Below, one piece after another: positions 1-7,638 of a DNA stretch of 64,000 nt. This DNA is from Aeromonas aquatica (GTDB lineage: Bacteria > Pseudomonadota > Gammaproteobacteria > Enterobacterales > Aeromonadaceae), in the NCBI RefSeq assembly GCF_000764655.1, contig NZ_JRGL01000161.1:1-64000 (forward strand). The letters are read 5' to 3'. Each line of letters begins with the position of its first letter. The first letter of the stretch is position 1. Under the pieces are notes generated by a model that had not been told where the DNA came from, ran no database searches, and saw nothing but the letters and a program-made list of their open reading frames with translations. Both the position numbers and the translations under genes were made by a program.

Positions 1-96
1 GGTCAATACTCTGTTAGTCCATATAAAATTGAATCGTCAACTGAGCGGGAAGCTCTATTGGAAAAAATGAAAGTGACTTTCCAGAACTCAATTTGA
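1..96 (+). CDS. 3' end of an unidentified gene (partial)
   Basis: The first frame is open from the window edge to TGA at 94-96 and encodes a 31-residue C-terminus ending in KVTFQNSI. It is directly followed by a strong terminator, which supports a real gene end. Nothing in the visible tail identifies a family. It probably belongs to the prophage, given what lies to the right. Confidence 0.5.
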   Translation, partial: GQYSVSPYKIESSTEREALLEKMKVTFQNSI

Positions 97-107
97 GTCA
101 GATTTTT

Positions 108-142
108 TTTAAAAAAAAGGGGGCTTCGGCCTCCTTTTTTTA
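108..142 (+). terminator. Rho-independent terminator
   Basis: An A-run and G-rich arm pair through a TTCG-type loop with a C-rich arm followed by seven T. It ends the partial gene upstream, and the A-run would also serve the minus-strand umuDC transcript. Confidence 0.75.
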
Positions 143-314
143 TTCTTAAAATTCATCCTGTAGATAATTTATTATGTTATTTTCTCGCTTATGATTCTTG
201 ATTTTTCTTTAAAGTATATTTCCACATTCTAAACTACCCCATAATTATTACCTCTATTGCAAACGAGTGCTTTATATGCTTGTTAGCTGTTGTCTATTCG
301 ACACTTTTGATCTG
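143..314. other. AT-rich spacer between the partial gene and umuC
   Basis: The stretch is clearly richer in A+T than the flanking genes. No convincing ORF, promoter or RNA gene is visible. It lies downstream of both flanking genes, which converge here. Confidence 0.4.
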
Positions 315-1598
315 TTAGGTGGGATCAATTTTTACCATAGGGAGTTCGCTGATGCAGGTGGTGTAGCGGGGGCTGAGTTGCTCTCGTTTCATCATCCACT
401 CCCGCGTATCTCGGCCCCGGGCCGCGAAGTAGACCTTGCCCAGCTTTCCCCGATTTATCTGGTCAATCACCTTCATCAGCGCCTCGCTGCGAGGGGTCTG
501 TTGCTGGTTGGTGAATAGGTCGCCTTGCTGCATGCCTGCGGGCATGAAGTCCGTCAGCATGACTCCGCCTTTCATATAGCGGACATCATTCCGCCATATC
601 CGGCGCAGCAGTGGTTCAACCAGGGCAAGCAGGTCCCGGGTATCTGAGGTGGGTGTCTGCAACCGGGTCGATATCTGGTTGCTGTAGTAGGTTTCCCGCT
701 CCGAGAAGGGGCTGCTCCGGATAAACAGAGTCACATGGCGGCACCGTTGCCCCTCGGCACGCAGCTTCTCGGCGGCCCGCTCCATGTAGCCGGCCAGCGC
801 CTGCTGCATAGGGCCCAGTTCGGTGATGCGCTCGCCAAAGCTCCGGCTGCAGATGATCTGCTGCTTGGGCTGGGCCAATTGCTCCAGCTCGGCACAGGGG
901 AGCCCCCGCAGCTCTTGTACCGTGCGCTCGACCACCACGCCATACTGTCGACGCAGGCTCTTGGGGTCGGCCGCCACCAGATCAGCCACGGTGTTGATGC
1001 CCTGTTTGTTGAGCTTGGCGGTCAGCTTGCGCCCTATCCCCCAGACTTCCTCAACTGGGGTAATGGCCATCAGCTTGGCGCAGCGCCTCTCATCACGCAG
1101 ATCCACTACGCCGCCGGTGGCGGGCCACTTCTTTGCGGCATAGTTTGCCAGCTTGGCCAAGGTCTTGGTTGGTGCAATACCCACCCCGACGGTGAGGCCG
1201 GTCCACTGCTGCACCCGTTCGCGGATCTGGCGGCCATAGGCCAGCAGGTCACCAGCCCAAGATTCCCCGAGTTCAATGAATGCTTCATCAATGCTGTAGA
1301 CCTCGACGGTTGGGGCCATGCTCTCCAGGGTCGTCATCACCCGGTTCGACATGTCGCCGTAGAGGGCGTAGTTGGAGCTGAACCAGATGCCGCCCTGCTC
1401 TTCATAGACCTCGCGGATCTGGAAGTAGGGTACCCCCATCTTGACCCCCAACCTCTTGGCCTCTGCCGATCTGGCCACCACGCAGCCATCGTTGTTGGAG
1501 AGCACGACGATCGGCACCCCCTTGAGGTCGGGGCGGAACAAGCGCTCGCAGGAGGCATAGAAGTTGTTCACGTCGACCAGAGCAATGGCAGTTGGCAT
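315..1598 (-). CDS. umuC: UmuC, catalytic subunit of DNA polymerase V
   Basis: This is a Y-family translesion polymerase that copies damaged DNA with UmuD'2 during the SOS response. The 427-residue protein has the usual family length. Catalytic acidic residues are D9 in the N-terminal ALVDVNNFY motif and D104-E105 in YSIDEAF. The helix-hairpin-helix and little-finger regions follow ([11 protein letters not shown], about 180-190). The ATG at 1598 lies two bases after the umuD stop, so the two genes form one operon under the SOS box at 2029-2044. Its position next to phage lysis genes suggests it is carried by the prophage as an accessory mutagenesis cassette. Confidence 0.96.
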   Translation of the reverse strand: MPTAIALVDVNNFYASCERLFRPDLKGVPIVVLSNNDGCVVARSAEAKRLGVKMGVPYFQIREVYEEQGGIWFSSNYALYGDMSNRVMTTLESMAPTVEVYSIDEAFIELGESWAGDLLAYGRQIRERVQQWTGLTVGVGIAPTKTLAKLANYAAKKWPATGGVVDLRDERRCAKLMAITPVEEVWGIGRKLTAKLNKQGINTVADLVAADPKSLRRQYGVVVERTVQELRGLPCAELEQLAQPKQQIICSRSFGERITELGPMQQALAGYMERAAEKLRAEGQRCRHVTLFIRSSPFSERETYYSNQISTRLQTPTSDTRDLLALVEPLLRRIWRNDVRYMKGGVMLTDFMPAGMQQGDLFTNQQQTPRSEALMKVIDQINRGKLGKVYFAARGRDTREWMMKREQLSPRYTTCISELPMVKIDPT

Positions 1599-1600
1599 GG

Positions 1601-2017
1601 CTACCCTCGCCGGGTTTTGTGCAGGACGAAGGTGACGACACCGAAAATATCCAGCTCTTGCCCTTCTTGCAGAATGATGGGTGAGAAATCCGGGTTGGCC
1701 GGTAGTAGCGCGGGTGGGGCGGACTGCAAGATCTTGACGGTGAACTCACCATCCAGACAGGCCAGCACGATGTCGCCGTGGCGAGCAGTGATGGCGCGGT
1801 CGATGATCAGCATATCGCCGTCATTGATGCCTTCCCCGATCATGCTGTGGCCGCTGGCCCGCACATAGAAGGTGGCCGCCGGGTGGGGGACGCAGTGTTG
1901 GTTGAGGTCGATAGTCTGTTCCACATAGTCCTGAGCCGGGGAGGGGAACCCGCAGGCGGCAGGGGTGAGGAATAAAGGGAGTTCTATGATAGGTGCATCG
2001 GTCGCGTGGGGGATCAT
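1601..2017 (-). CDS. umuD: UmuD, SOS mutagenesis protein (self-cleaving)
   Basis: UmuD is a LexA-like S24 serine protease fold. RecA filaments stimulate its self-cleavage to UmuD', which activates UmuC. With the ATG at 2017 the protein has 138 residues, against 139 in E. coli. The cleavage site Cys22-Gly23 (ACGFPSPA), the catalytic Ser58 (ASGHSM) and Lys95 (FTVKIL) are present. A GTG at 2029 in the same frame would add four residues but lies inside the LexA operator, so the ATG is preferred. umuC follows after two bases. Confidence 0.95.
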   Translation of the reverse strand: MIPHATDAPIIELPLFLTPAACGFPSPAQDYVEQTIDLNQHCVPHPAATFYVRASGHSMIGEGINDGDMLIIDRAITARHGDIVLACLDGEFTVKILQSAPPALLPANPDFSPIILQEGQELDIFGVVTFVLHKTRRG

Positions 2018-2028
2018 GGTAAAGGTCA

Positions 2029-2044
2029 CTGTATGAACATACAG
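2029..2044 (-). promoter_or_regulatory. LexA (SOS) box of umuDC
   Basis: CTGTATGAACATACAG matches the CTGT-N8-ACAG consensus perfectly and is itself nearly palindromic. It sits 12 bases upstream of the umuD ATG, so LexA would block initiation. It is about 140 bases from the divergent SRAP gene and might also affect that gene. Confidence 0.93.
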
Positions 2045-2180
2045 TGATTTTAACTGAGGGATCCGGAAAGATCACTGGTCGGCGTTCGGGTCTTGGCAGG
2101 GCAAGGGGGTTCGTGGCCAATTATGCTTGGCAGAGACTGACCTGGTGAGTTTGGGCTCTCATACGACGGAGGGGCTGCGC

Positions 2181-2819
2181 ATGTGCATCAACTACATCCC
2201 GACCACCAAGGCGGAGCTGGTGGAATACTTCGGAGTTGATGACCCTGGGTACGATTGGAAGGAGGAGGTGTGGCAGGACTATCAGGCCCCGATCTTGATC
2301 CAGCGAGACGGACGGCGACTGGCGGTGATCGCCAGCTATGGGATGGTGCCGAAGAGGAAGGTGCAGCCTGGCAACAAGCACTACACCACAATGAACGCCA
2401 GGGCCGAGACGGTGGGTGAAAAGCCGACCTACCGCCACGCCTGGCAGCAGGGGCATCTCTGCCTGGTGCCAATGACCGGTTTCTTCGAGCCCTGTTACGA
2501 AAGCGGCAAGGCCGAGCGCTGGAGGATCAGCATGGCCGACAACATGCCCTTCGCAGTTGCCGGCATCTGGCGGGCATGGCAGGAGGAGCAGGGTTACACT
2601 TTCAGCTTCTCCCAGCTCACTATCAATGCCGACACGCACCCACTGCTGTGGCGAATGCACAAACCCGGGGACGAGAAGCGGAGCCTGGTCATTGTGTCGC
2701 CGGATGACTACGACGCTTGGTTGGGGTGCAAGGCCCCGGAACTGGCTCTAACCTATCTGGTGCACCAGCATGCTGAGCGATTGGTAGGGGCACCAAAACC
2801 GGTCCAGCATTGGAGATGA
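2181..2819 (+). CDS. SRAP-family protein (HMCES/YedK-like abasic-site shield)
   Basis: SRAP proteins form a thiazolidine cross-link through Cys2 with abasic sites in single-stranded DNA. The 212-residue reading from ATG 2181 puts the required cysteine directly after Met (MCINYIP), which fixes the start; GGAGGGG at 2170-2176 is the ribosome site. Other active-site residues are visible: N72 and E76 (NARAET), E103 (GFFEP) and H160 (WRMHKP). It diverges from umuDC, the neighbourhood after which the family was named. A likely role is protecting abasic sites or ssDNA gaps while polymerase V acts. Confidence 0.92.
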   Translation: MCINYIPTTKAELVEYFGVDDPGYDWKEEVWQDYQAPILIQRDGRRLAVIASYGMVPKRKVQPGNKHYTTMNARAETVGEKPTYRHAWQQGHLCLVPMTGFFEPCYESGKAERWRISMADNMPFAVAGIWRAWQEEQGYTFSFSQLTINADTHPLLWRMHKPGDEKRSLVIVSPDDYDAWLGCKAPELALTYLVHQHAERLVGAPKPVQHWR

Positions 2820-2921
2820 GATAAATCGAAGCAGTTACAGAATCATGGATGAGGTGCTGTCATAGAATGTTGAGTGTGATGGTAGCGTGCCTTTGAGGGC
2901 ATCAGAAAGGGAGTGTGGTGT

Positions 2922-3425
2922 ATGAAACAGTCAAATGACATCGAACGCGCTCGGGAGGATCATGCGTGGAACACTGTGGGTTGGTACGCTCTGGCTGCAG
3001 AAGCCAAAGGAGCGGTACCGATACCACTGATGTCAGCAGCCATTGCAGTGAATAATGGTGTGATGATTACTCATATCTCAAAGCAGTTCTCAGTGAAAAT
3101 AACTTGGGAAAGCGTTGTTCAGTCACTAGGGGTTGCAGGTGCTCTGAATGCCTGGGGCAGATTACTGTTCATTGAGGCTGCAAAGGCGATTTCTTGGGGA
3201 ACCGCTAATCCATGGGGCGCTGCAGCTCTATCTTGCTGCGGAATGGCTACCGCAGGTTTGCAAACGCTGTTGATTGGTGCTGTTGCTATCACCATTGCGA
3301 AAAATGGTGGTCAGCCATTAACCGCTAAGGAAGCCGCGTCAGTTCTCACAATGGCAAAGAAGAATTACAAGTCCTTTATTGAAGGTATGAAGGGTAAGAA
3401 TCCACCCGATCCTAGTCTGGCTTGA
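2922..3425 (+). CDS. hydrophobic hypothetical protein, DUF697/YcjF-like
   Basis: The 167-residue protein has several hydrophobic stretches (about 33-55, 65-90 and 95-125). Its pattern (WYALAAEAKGAVPIPLM..., ITHISKQFSVKITWE) resembles the DUF697 family of membrane proteins often found near GTPases. No GTPase is visible here, so the function is unknown. The ATG at 2922 is preferred over the GTG at 2913 because AAGGGAG at 2906-2912 is then spaced correctly. It lies between the SOS cassette and the lysis genes, a common place for prophage accessory genes. The family match is by eye only. Confidence 0.6.
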   Translation: MKQSNDIERAREDHAWNTVGWYALAAEAKGAVPIPLMSAAIAVNNGVMITHISKQFSVKITWESVVQSLGVAGALNAWGRLLFIEAAKAISWGTANPWGAAALSCCGMATAGLQTLLIGAVAITIAKNGGQPLTAKEAASVLTMAKKNYKSFIEGMKGKNPPDPSLA

Positions 3426-3525
3426 TGCAGATAACTCCACCGCAGGGTTACAGCAACAAAGAGCGTATACGGTGGGCGTTTGACAGTAACTAGCTAATTT
3501 GTGTAAATTGCGTCCCAATGATGGA

Positions 3526-3560
3526 AGACTGCACCCGAAAGGATGCAGTCTTTTTCTTTT
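3526..3560 (+). terminator. Rho-independent terminator
   Basis: An AGACTGCA stem with inner CC/GG pairs and a GAAA-type loop is followed by a T-rich tract. It ends transcription downstream of the DUF697-like gene. Confidence 0.75.
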
Positions 3561-3570
3561 CTGATTCCAA

Positions 3571-3595
3571 ACCTCGGCTCTGCCGGGGTTTTTTC
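3571..3595 (+). terminator. second terminator in tandem
   Basis: CCTCGGC pairs with GCCGGGG (one G-T pair) around a three-base loop, followed by six T. Together with the hairpin at 3526 it forms a double terminator just before the holin, so lysis genes likely depend on antitermination or on a promoter read through it. Confidence 0.7.
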
Positions 3596-3612
3596 GTTTC
3601 TGGGGTGGATTC

Positions 3613-3819
3613 ATGAATCAAGGACATGAGCAGATCGCTACCACTGTGGTCGGTGAAACTGCGAAATCTGCCCCTCCTGTAGCGGTGGTGAGTATGTCGT
3701 GGGCTGGTGTCTCTTTGAATGACTGGGTGCTGATCGCGACGCTTGTGTGGCTTTCGGTTCAGATTGGCTGGTTTATCTGGTCGAACATCATCAAGCCACG
3801 CGCCAAGCAGGTGGGGTAG
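3613..3819 (+). CDS. putative holin
   Basis: This small 68-residue protein has a polar N-terminus, one strong membrane segment at about 36-60 (NDWVLIATLVWLSVQIGWF) and a basic tail (KPRAKQ). Its place directly before a SAR endolysin and spanins argues for a holin, which would permeabilise or depolarise the inner membrane at lysis. The family is not certain from sequence. A pinholin-like role is plausible because the partner endolysin has a signal-anchor-release segment. Confidence 0.7.
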   Translation: MNQGHEQIATTVVGETAKSAPPVAVVSMSWAGVSLNDWVLIATLVWLSVQIGWFIWSNIIKPRAKQVG

Positions 3820-3821
3820 GC

Positions 3822-4313
3822 ATGACAAAAATGCGAATTGCCATAGCGGCGCTCACGCTCAGTGCAGCTGGTTTTGTGGGGATACTGAATCGGGAGGGGT
3901 GGGGGCCGGTCGCTTACCCCGACCCGGTACACGGGACCAGGCTGCCCACTATTGGATTTGGGAGCACCGAAGGGGTCAAGATGGGTGACACCATCACGCC
4001 CGTCGCCGCGGTGAACAGGAGCCTTCGGGAAGTGCGGGTTTTTGAGGATGCCCTCAAGGCCTGCATCCAGGTGCCACTCCACCAGTATGAGTTCGACGCC
4101 TATGTCGAGCTCTCCCACAACATTGGCCCCGGTGCCTTCTGCCGCTCCACCATCGTCAAGCGCCTGAACGCTGGCGACTACCCAGGTGCCTGCGAGGCGA
4201 TCCTGATGTTCAATCGTGCCGGCAAGCAGGACTGCTCGGCGCCAGGGAACCGGGTCTGCCCCGGGCTCTGGAAAGACCGGCTGCGCCTCAATGCAAAGTG
4301 CAAGGGGGCGTGA
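3822..4313 (+). CDS. SAR endolysin, GH24 lysozyme
   Basis: The enzyme cleaves the MurNAc-GlcNAc bond of peptidoglycan. The 163-residue protein starts with a weakly hydrophobic Ala/Gly-rich segment (residues 5-22) without a clear cleavage site, typical of a signal-anchor-release domain. The catalytic triad of T4/P21-type lysozymes follows: E25 (NREGWG), D34 (YPDP) and T43 (PTIGFG). The D-to-T distance is three residues longer than in T4. The start at 3822 is set by the SAR segment; longer upstream readings overlap the holin. Rz starts in the stop codon. Confidence 0.9.
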   Translation: MTKMRIAIAALTLSAAGFVGILNREGWGPVAYPDPVHGTRLPTIGFGSTEGVKMGDTITPVAAVNRSLREVRVFEDALKACIQVPLHQYEFDAYVELSHNIGPGAFCRSTIVKRLNAGDYPGACEAILMFNRAGKQDCSAPGNRVCPGLWKDRLRLNAKCKGA

Positions 4314-4852
4314 TGGGAGTGACTCCGCAGAGCAAGGCGCTGCTGTTCCTGGCCAGCGCCTTGGTGATAGCCGCCCTGGTGGGCGGTGGGGTAGCGATCT
4401 ATCGCTCCGGTCATTCTGCTGGGGAGGAGGGGGAGCGCAAGACCTGGCAGGCGAAGTGGAATGAAGAGGCTACCCGCCTCGCTACTGCCAGGACCAAGGC
4501 CGAGCAGAAGGCCCGGGAAGAGGAGCTGCGCCGTCAGTCTGAAATCGATGAGGTGAGAGACCATGCACAAGAAGAAATCGCCCAGGCACAGGCTGATGCC
4601 GCTGCTGCTGGCATTGAGTCTGGCCGGTTGCGCGAGCAAGCCCGCCGCCTGGCAGCCCGAGCAAGTCAGTGCGCCAGCGGTTCCGGTGCTCCCCAAGGAG
4701 GCCCGGCAGCCGAACAACCTGCCGTGGTGCTCGCCGACCTGCTCAGCCGGGCTGACGAAAGCGCGGGTGAGCTGGCAGCAGCGTATGACCGAGCTCGAGC
4801 GTCAGGATTGGCCTGTGAAAGAGCCTATATCTCATTGACCCAACCCCATTAA
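4313..4852 (+). CDS. Rz: Rz-type inner-membrane spanin
   Basis: This 179-residue i-spanin has a single N-terminal membrane segment (about 7-30) followed by a long charged Ala/Glu/Arg-rich periplasmic coiled coil (40-120). It joins with the Rz1 lipoprotein to fuse inner and outer membranes in the last step of lysis. The ATG overlaps the endolysin stop (TGATG, 4311-4315). The Rz1 gene lies entirely inside in another frame, as in lambda. Confidence 0.88.
   Translation: MGVTPQSKALLFLASALVIAALVGGGVAIYRSGHSAGEEGERKTWQAKWNEEATRLATARTKAEQKAREEELRRQSEIDEVRDHAQEEIAQAQADAAAAGIESGRLREQARRLAARASQCASGSGAPQGGPAAEQPAVVLADLLSRADESAGELAAAYDRARASGLACERAYISLTQPH
4563..4838 (+). CDS. Rz1: Rz1-type outer-membrane lipoprotein spanin (nested in Rz)
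   Basis: The 91-residue frame shifted relative to Rz begins with basic residues, a hydrophobic stretch and a textbook lipobox (LSLAGC, Cys23), followed by a Pro-rich segment as in lambda Rz1. It is wholly contained within Rz, ending before it. It is predicted to be an outer-membrane lipoprotein that contacts Rz through the periplasm. Confidence 0.88.
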   Translation: MHKKKSPRHRLMPLLLALSLAGCASKPAAWQPEQVSAPAVPVLPKEARQPNNLPWCSPTCSAGLTKARVSWQQRMTELERQDWPVKEPISH

Positions 4853-4915
4853 CCCAACTACCGCAATACTCCCCCCCCAGGTCAAAGGTACTCCCCCCAG
4901 CCCCCCGTCCTCGAC

Positions 4916-4951
4916 GGGTCGGCGAGGCGCGGGTTTTCACTACATACGAAA
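4916..4951 (+). other. cos: cos site closely matching lambda cosN
   Basis: GGGTCGGCGAGG followed by CGCGGGTTTTC and ACTACATACGAAA aligns without gaps with the lambda sequence GGGCGGCGACCT/CGCGGGTTTTC/GCTATTTATGAAA. By analogy the 12-nt cohesive overhang would be 4916-4927. Its place between Rz and the small terminase gene is that of cos in lambda. CCTCG/CGAGG symmetry around the site fits nicking by a terminase dimer. The overhang position is inferred. Confidence 0.85.
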
Positions 4952-4977
4952 CCCCAAGAAGTGAGGTTGTTGTTTAA

Positions 4978-5514
4978 ATGTCGGAGTCATCAGACAAGGA
5001 ACATGCAGCACCTGGTTGGCTAAAGAAATCCGACATGGCAGCCAGCCTTGGAATATCAGTTCAAGCCTTTGATAAATGGGGAGTTAAGCCGATAAAGAAG
5101 ATTGGTCGCAACGTCTATTTTGATGTGCGCTCGGTTGTGGATAACCGGATCGAGAACGCGATCCAGAAACACCAACCAACGGATCCCCAAGACATGGATG
5201 CGGATCAATTGGATTACCAGCGGTGGCGTCTCACCAAGGAGCAGGCCGACAAGGCAGAGCGTGAGAACAAGATCGCCGACCGCCATCAGGTACCAACCGA
5301 GTTTGCCACCTTCGCTTTGACCCGCATCGCCGCCAAGATTTCCAGCTTGCTAGACACTATCCCGCTCACCATGCGGCGCCGCTATCCAGAATTGCAGACC
5401 AAGCATATCGAAGGTTTCCAGCGCGAGCTGGTCACAGCCAGCAACGAGGCGGCCGCCATGGGTGATCTGCTGCCGGAGTTGCTAGATGAATATATCGACA
5501 GCGCAAGTAAGTAG
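4978..5514 (+). CDS. terminase small subunit, Nu1-like (DUF1441)
   Basis: The subunit recognises cos DNA and recruits the large terminase. The protein has 178 residues (lambda Nu1 has 181). An N-terminal winged-helix segment (about 15-50, SDMAASLGISVQAFDKWG) would bind cosB. A charged helix follows (80-105, RWRLTKEQADKAEREN), and the C-terminus would contact the large subunit. The gene starts 27 bases after the cos-like element and overlaps the large subunit gene by 29 bases. Confidence 0.9.
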   Translation: MSESSDKEHAAPGWLKKSDMAASLGISVQAFDKWGVKPIKKIGRNVYFDVRSVVDNRIENAIQKHQPTDPQDMDADQLDYQRWRLTKEQADKAERENKIADRHQVPTEFATFALTRIAAKISSLLDTIPLTMRRRYPELQTKHIEGFQRELVTASNEAAAMGDLLPELLDEYIDSASK

Positions 5515-7432
5515 CCTAGCGGCAGCTGTCAGTCTTGGATTGTCGGCTCTGCTGAGACCACCGGTACAGACAGCCACCGAGTGGATGGATGAAAACTACT
5601 ACCTGCCAGTGGAGTCCTCCTATCAGGAGGGGCGCTGGAAGTCGCTGCCGTTTCAGGTGGCCATCATCAACGCGATGGCCAACGACGATATCCGCGAAGT
5701 CAACTTCGTCAAGTCCGCTCGGGTCGGTTACACCAAGATGTTGCTCGGGGTGGCGGCCTACCTTCTGGAGCACAAAAAGCGCAACGGACTGATCTGGCAG
5801 CCTACCGATGGCGATGCCGAGCTGTTCGTCAAAAAGCACGTCGAACCCATGATCCGGGACGTGCCGAAAATCAGAGCGCTCGCGCCCTGGTTTGGCAAGA
5901 AGCACAAAGACAACACCCTGGATCTCAAGCGCTTCGCCAACGGGCGCGGCCTGGAGCTGCGCGGGGGAAAAGCCGCCAAGAACTACCGTGAAGCCTCGCC
6001 AGACTTCGGCATTTATGACGAGCTGGCGGCCTTTGACGATGATATCGAGAAAGAGGGCTCGCCCACCTTCCTCGGTGACAAGCGAATGGAAGGTTCTACC
6101 CATCCCAAGTCGATCCGGGGGTCTACCCCCAAGATTGCCGGCCAGTGCCAGATTGAACGGGCGGCCAGTGAGTCGCCGCACTTCATGCGCTATCACGTCA
6201 CATGCCCGCACTGCGGGGGTGAACAGTACCTCAAGTGGGGTGGCCCGGATGCCGAGTTCGGTATCAAGTGGGATGGTTCAGATCATCACAGCGCCTTCTA
6301 CCTCTGCGAGGTGAGCGGCTGCGTGATCCGTCAACATGAGATGAATTATGAGGAGGTTGAGCGCTGGGTCTGCGAGCGAACTGGCATCTGGACGCGAGAC
6401 GCAATCGACTGGTTCGACAGCAAAGACCAGCCGATCCCTCCACCCGAGTCGGTCACCTTCCATATTTGGACAGCTTACAGCCCGTTCACAACTTGGGTTC
6501 GGATCGCCTCCGACTTCCTCAAGGCGAAGGACGATCAGGGCAAGCTCAAGACCTTCGTCAACACCACTCTCGGCGAGACCTGGGAAGAAGAGACCGGCAC
6601 GAAACTGGAGTGGGAAGCTATCGGTGCCCGCCGCGAGGTATGGCCATCACCAGTGCCAGAGGGTGTGCTCTACATCACCATCGGCGCCGATACCCAGGAT
6701 GACCGTTTCGAATTCGAGATCACCGGCTGGGGAGAGGGAGAGGAGTCATGGGTGCTGGACTATCAGCGCCTCTATGGCGACCTGCACCGCTCCGAGATCT
6801 GGGAGCGGCTGCACGAGCAGTTCTCCCGCCAGTTCGTAAAAGCCACCGGTGAGGTGCTGGATATCGGCCTGGTGCTGATCGACTCGGGCGGCCACTACAC
6901 CGATGAGGTGTATCAGTTCTGCCGCCGCAACCCGCACAGATATATCCCTATCAGGGGCGCGCCGGTGATGGGCAAGCCCATCATCACCTTCCCTCGAAAG
7001 CGCAACCGCAAAGGGGTCTACCTATCCGAAGTGGGTACCGACTCTGCTAAGGACGTGCTCTATGGCCGACTGGGTGATGTGCCTGCGTCACTGTCCGGCC
7101 CGTTACCTGGTTATCGACACCACCCGGTGGCCGAGTGGGCCGATGATTTTTACTTCAAAGGTCTCACTTGCGAGCGCAAGCGGGTGGAGTTCATCAAGGG
7201 CCGCCGGGTGTACCGCTGGGTCGCACCGTCCGGTGCCCGTAACGAGCCGACCGACTGCGCGGTTTATTCCCTGGCGGCTATCCGCCTCGGGGTGCAGCAC
7301 CGTGGCTGGCGCCTGGTCGCCAAGCACCGCCCGACCACTATCAACCCATCTGCGCCCATCAAGTCAAAACCTGCAGCTACTACGGCGGCGGGTAGCAGCT
7401 GGCTGGGCACATCATCAGGAGGCTGGCTGTGA
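5486..7432 (+). CDS. terminase large subunit, lambda gpA family
   Basis: This is the ATPase and endonuclease that cuts at cos and pumps DNA into the prohead. It has 648 residues (lambda gpA 641). The gpA-type Walker A variant is at 76-84 (KSARVGYTK), and an acidic Walker B region is near 167-180 (FGIYDELAAF). A later acidic segment (GADTQDDRFEFE, about 400) fits the nuclease centre. It overlaps the small subunit gene at its 5' end and the gpW-like gene at its 3' end (GTGA). Confidence 0.96.
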   Translation: MNISTAQVSSLAAAVSLGLSALLRPPVQTATEWMDENYYLPVESSYQEGRWKSLPFQVAIINAMANDDIREVNFVKSARVGYTKMLLGVAAYLLEHKKRNGLIWQPTDGDAELFVKKHVEPMIRDVPKIRALAPWFGKKHKDNTLDLKRFANGRGLELRGGKAAKNYREASPDFGIYDELAAFDDDIEKEGSPTFLGDKRMEGSTHPKSIRGSTPKIAGQCQIERAASESPHFMRYHVTCPHCGGEQYLKWGGPDAEFGIKWDGSDHHSAFYLCEVSGCVIRQHEMNYEEVERWVCERTGIWTRDAIDWFDSKDQPIPPPESVTFHIWTAYSPFTTWVRIASDFLKAKDDQGKLKTFVNTTLGETWEEETGTKLEWEAIGARREVWPSPVPEGVLYITIGADTQDDRFEFEITGWGEGEESWVLDYQRLYGDLHRSEIWERLHEQFSRQFVKATGEVLDIGLVLIDSGGHYTDEVYQFCRRNPHRYIPIRGAPVMGKPIITFPRKRNRKGVYLSEVGTDSAKDVLYGRLGDVPASLSGPLPGYRHHPVAEWADDFYFKGLTCERKRVEFIKGRRVYRWVAPSGARNEPTDCAVYSLAAIRLGVQHRGWRLVAKHRPTTINPSAPIKSKPAATTAAGSSWLGTSSGGWL

Positions 7433-7638
7433 AGCTGGAAGATATCGACAGCATGATCGCGCTGTACATGCAGGCCGAGCGCGATGTGCTGGCCGGCAAG
7501 CAGGTCACGTTTCAGGGGCGCACCGTCACCTCGGAAAACCTCAATGAGATCCGCGCAGGCCGCCAGGAGTGGGAGCGCCGCCGCCAGAACGCCGTTGCTC
7601 CGCGCCGTCAACCCTACTCAGTGTCGAGGTTTACATGA
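7429..7638 (+). CDS. gpW-like head-tail joining protein
   Basis: The 69-residue protein matches lambda gpW (68 residues) in size, position and layout: two helices around a short strand segment (LAGKQVTFQGRTVTSENL). gpW closes the portal after packaging and prepares the site for tail joining. It begins with GTG overlapping the terminase stop, with AGGAGG at 7417-7422. Confidence 0.82.
   Translation: MKLEDIDSMIALYMQAERDVLAGKQVTFQGRTVTSENLNEIRAGRQEWERRRQNAVAPRRQPYSVSRFT

Noticed and set aside
735-1868. 377-codon + strand ORF across umuC and umuD
   Set aside because: It lies antisense to two well-recognised genes, has no family features, and its length follows from the high GC of the opposite strand.
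2017-2029. GTG start of umuD at 2029
   Set aside because: The codon lies inside the LexA operator and would leave no room for a leader; the ATG at 2017 gives the standard length.
2121-2660. 179-codon minus-strand ORF over the SRAP gene
   Set aside because: It is a shadow of the SRAP gene, whose active-site residues are all present on the other strand.
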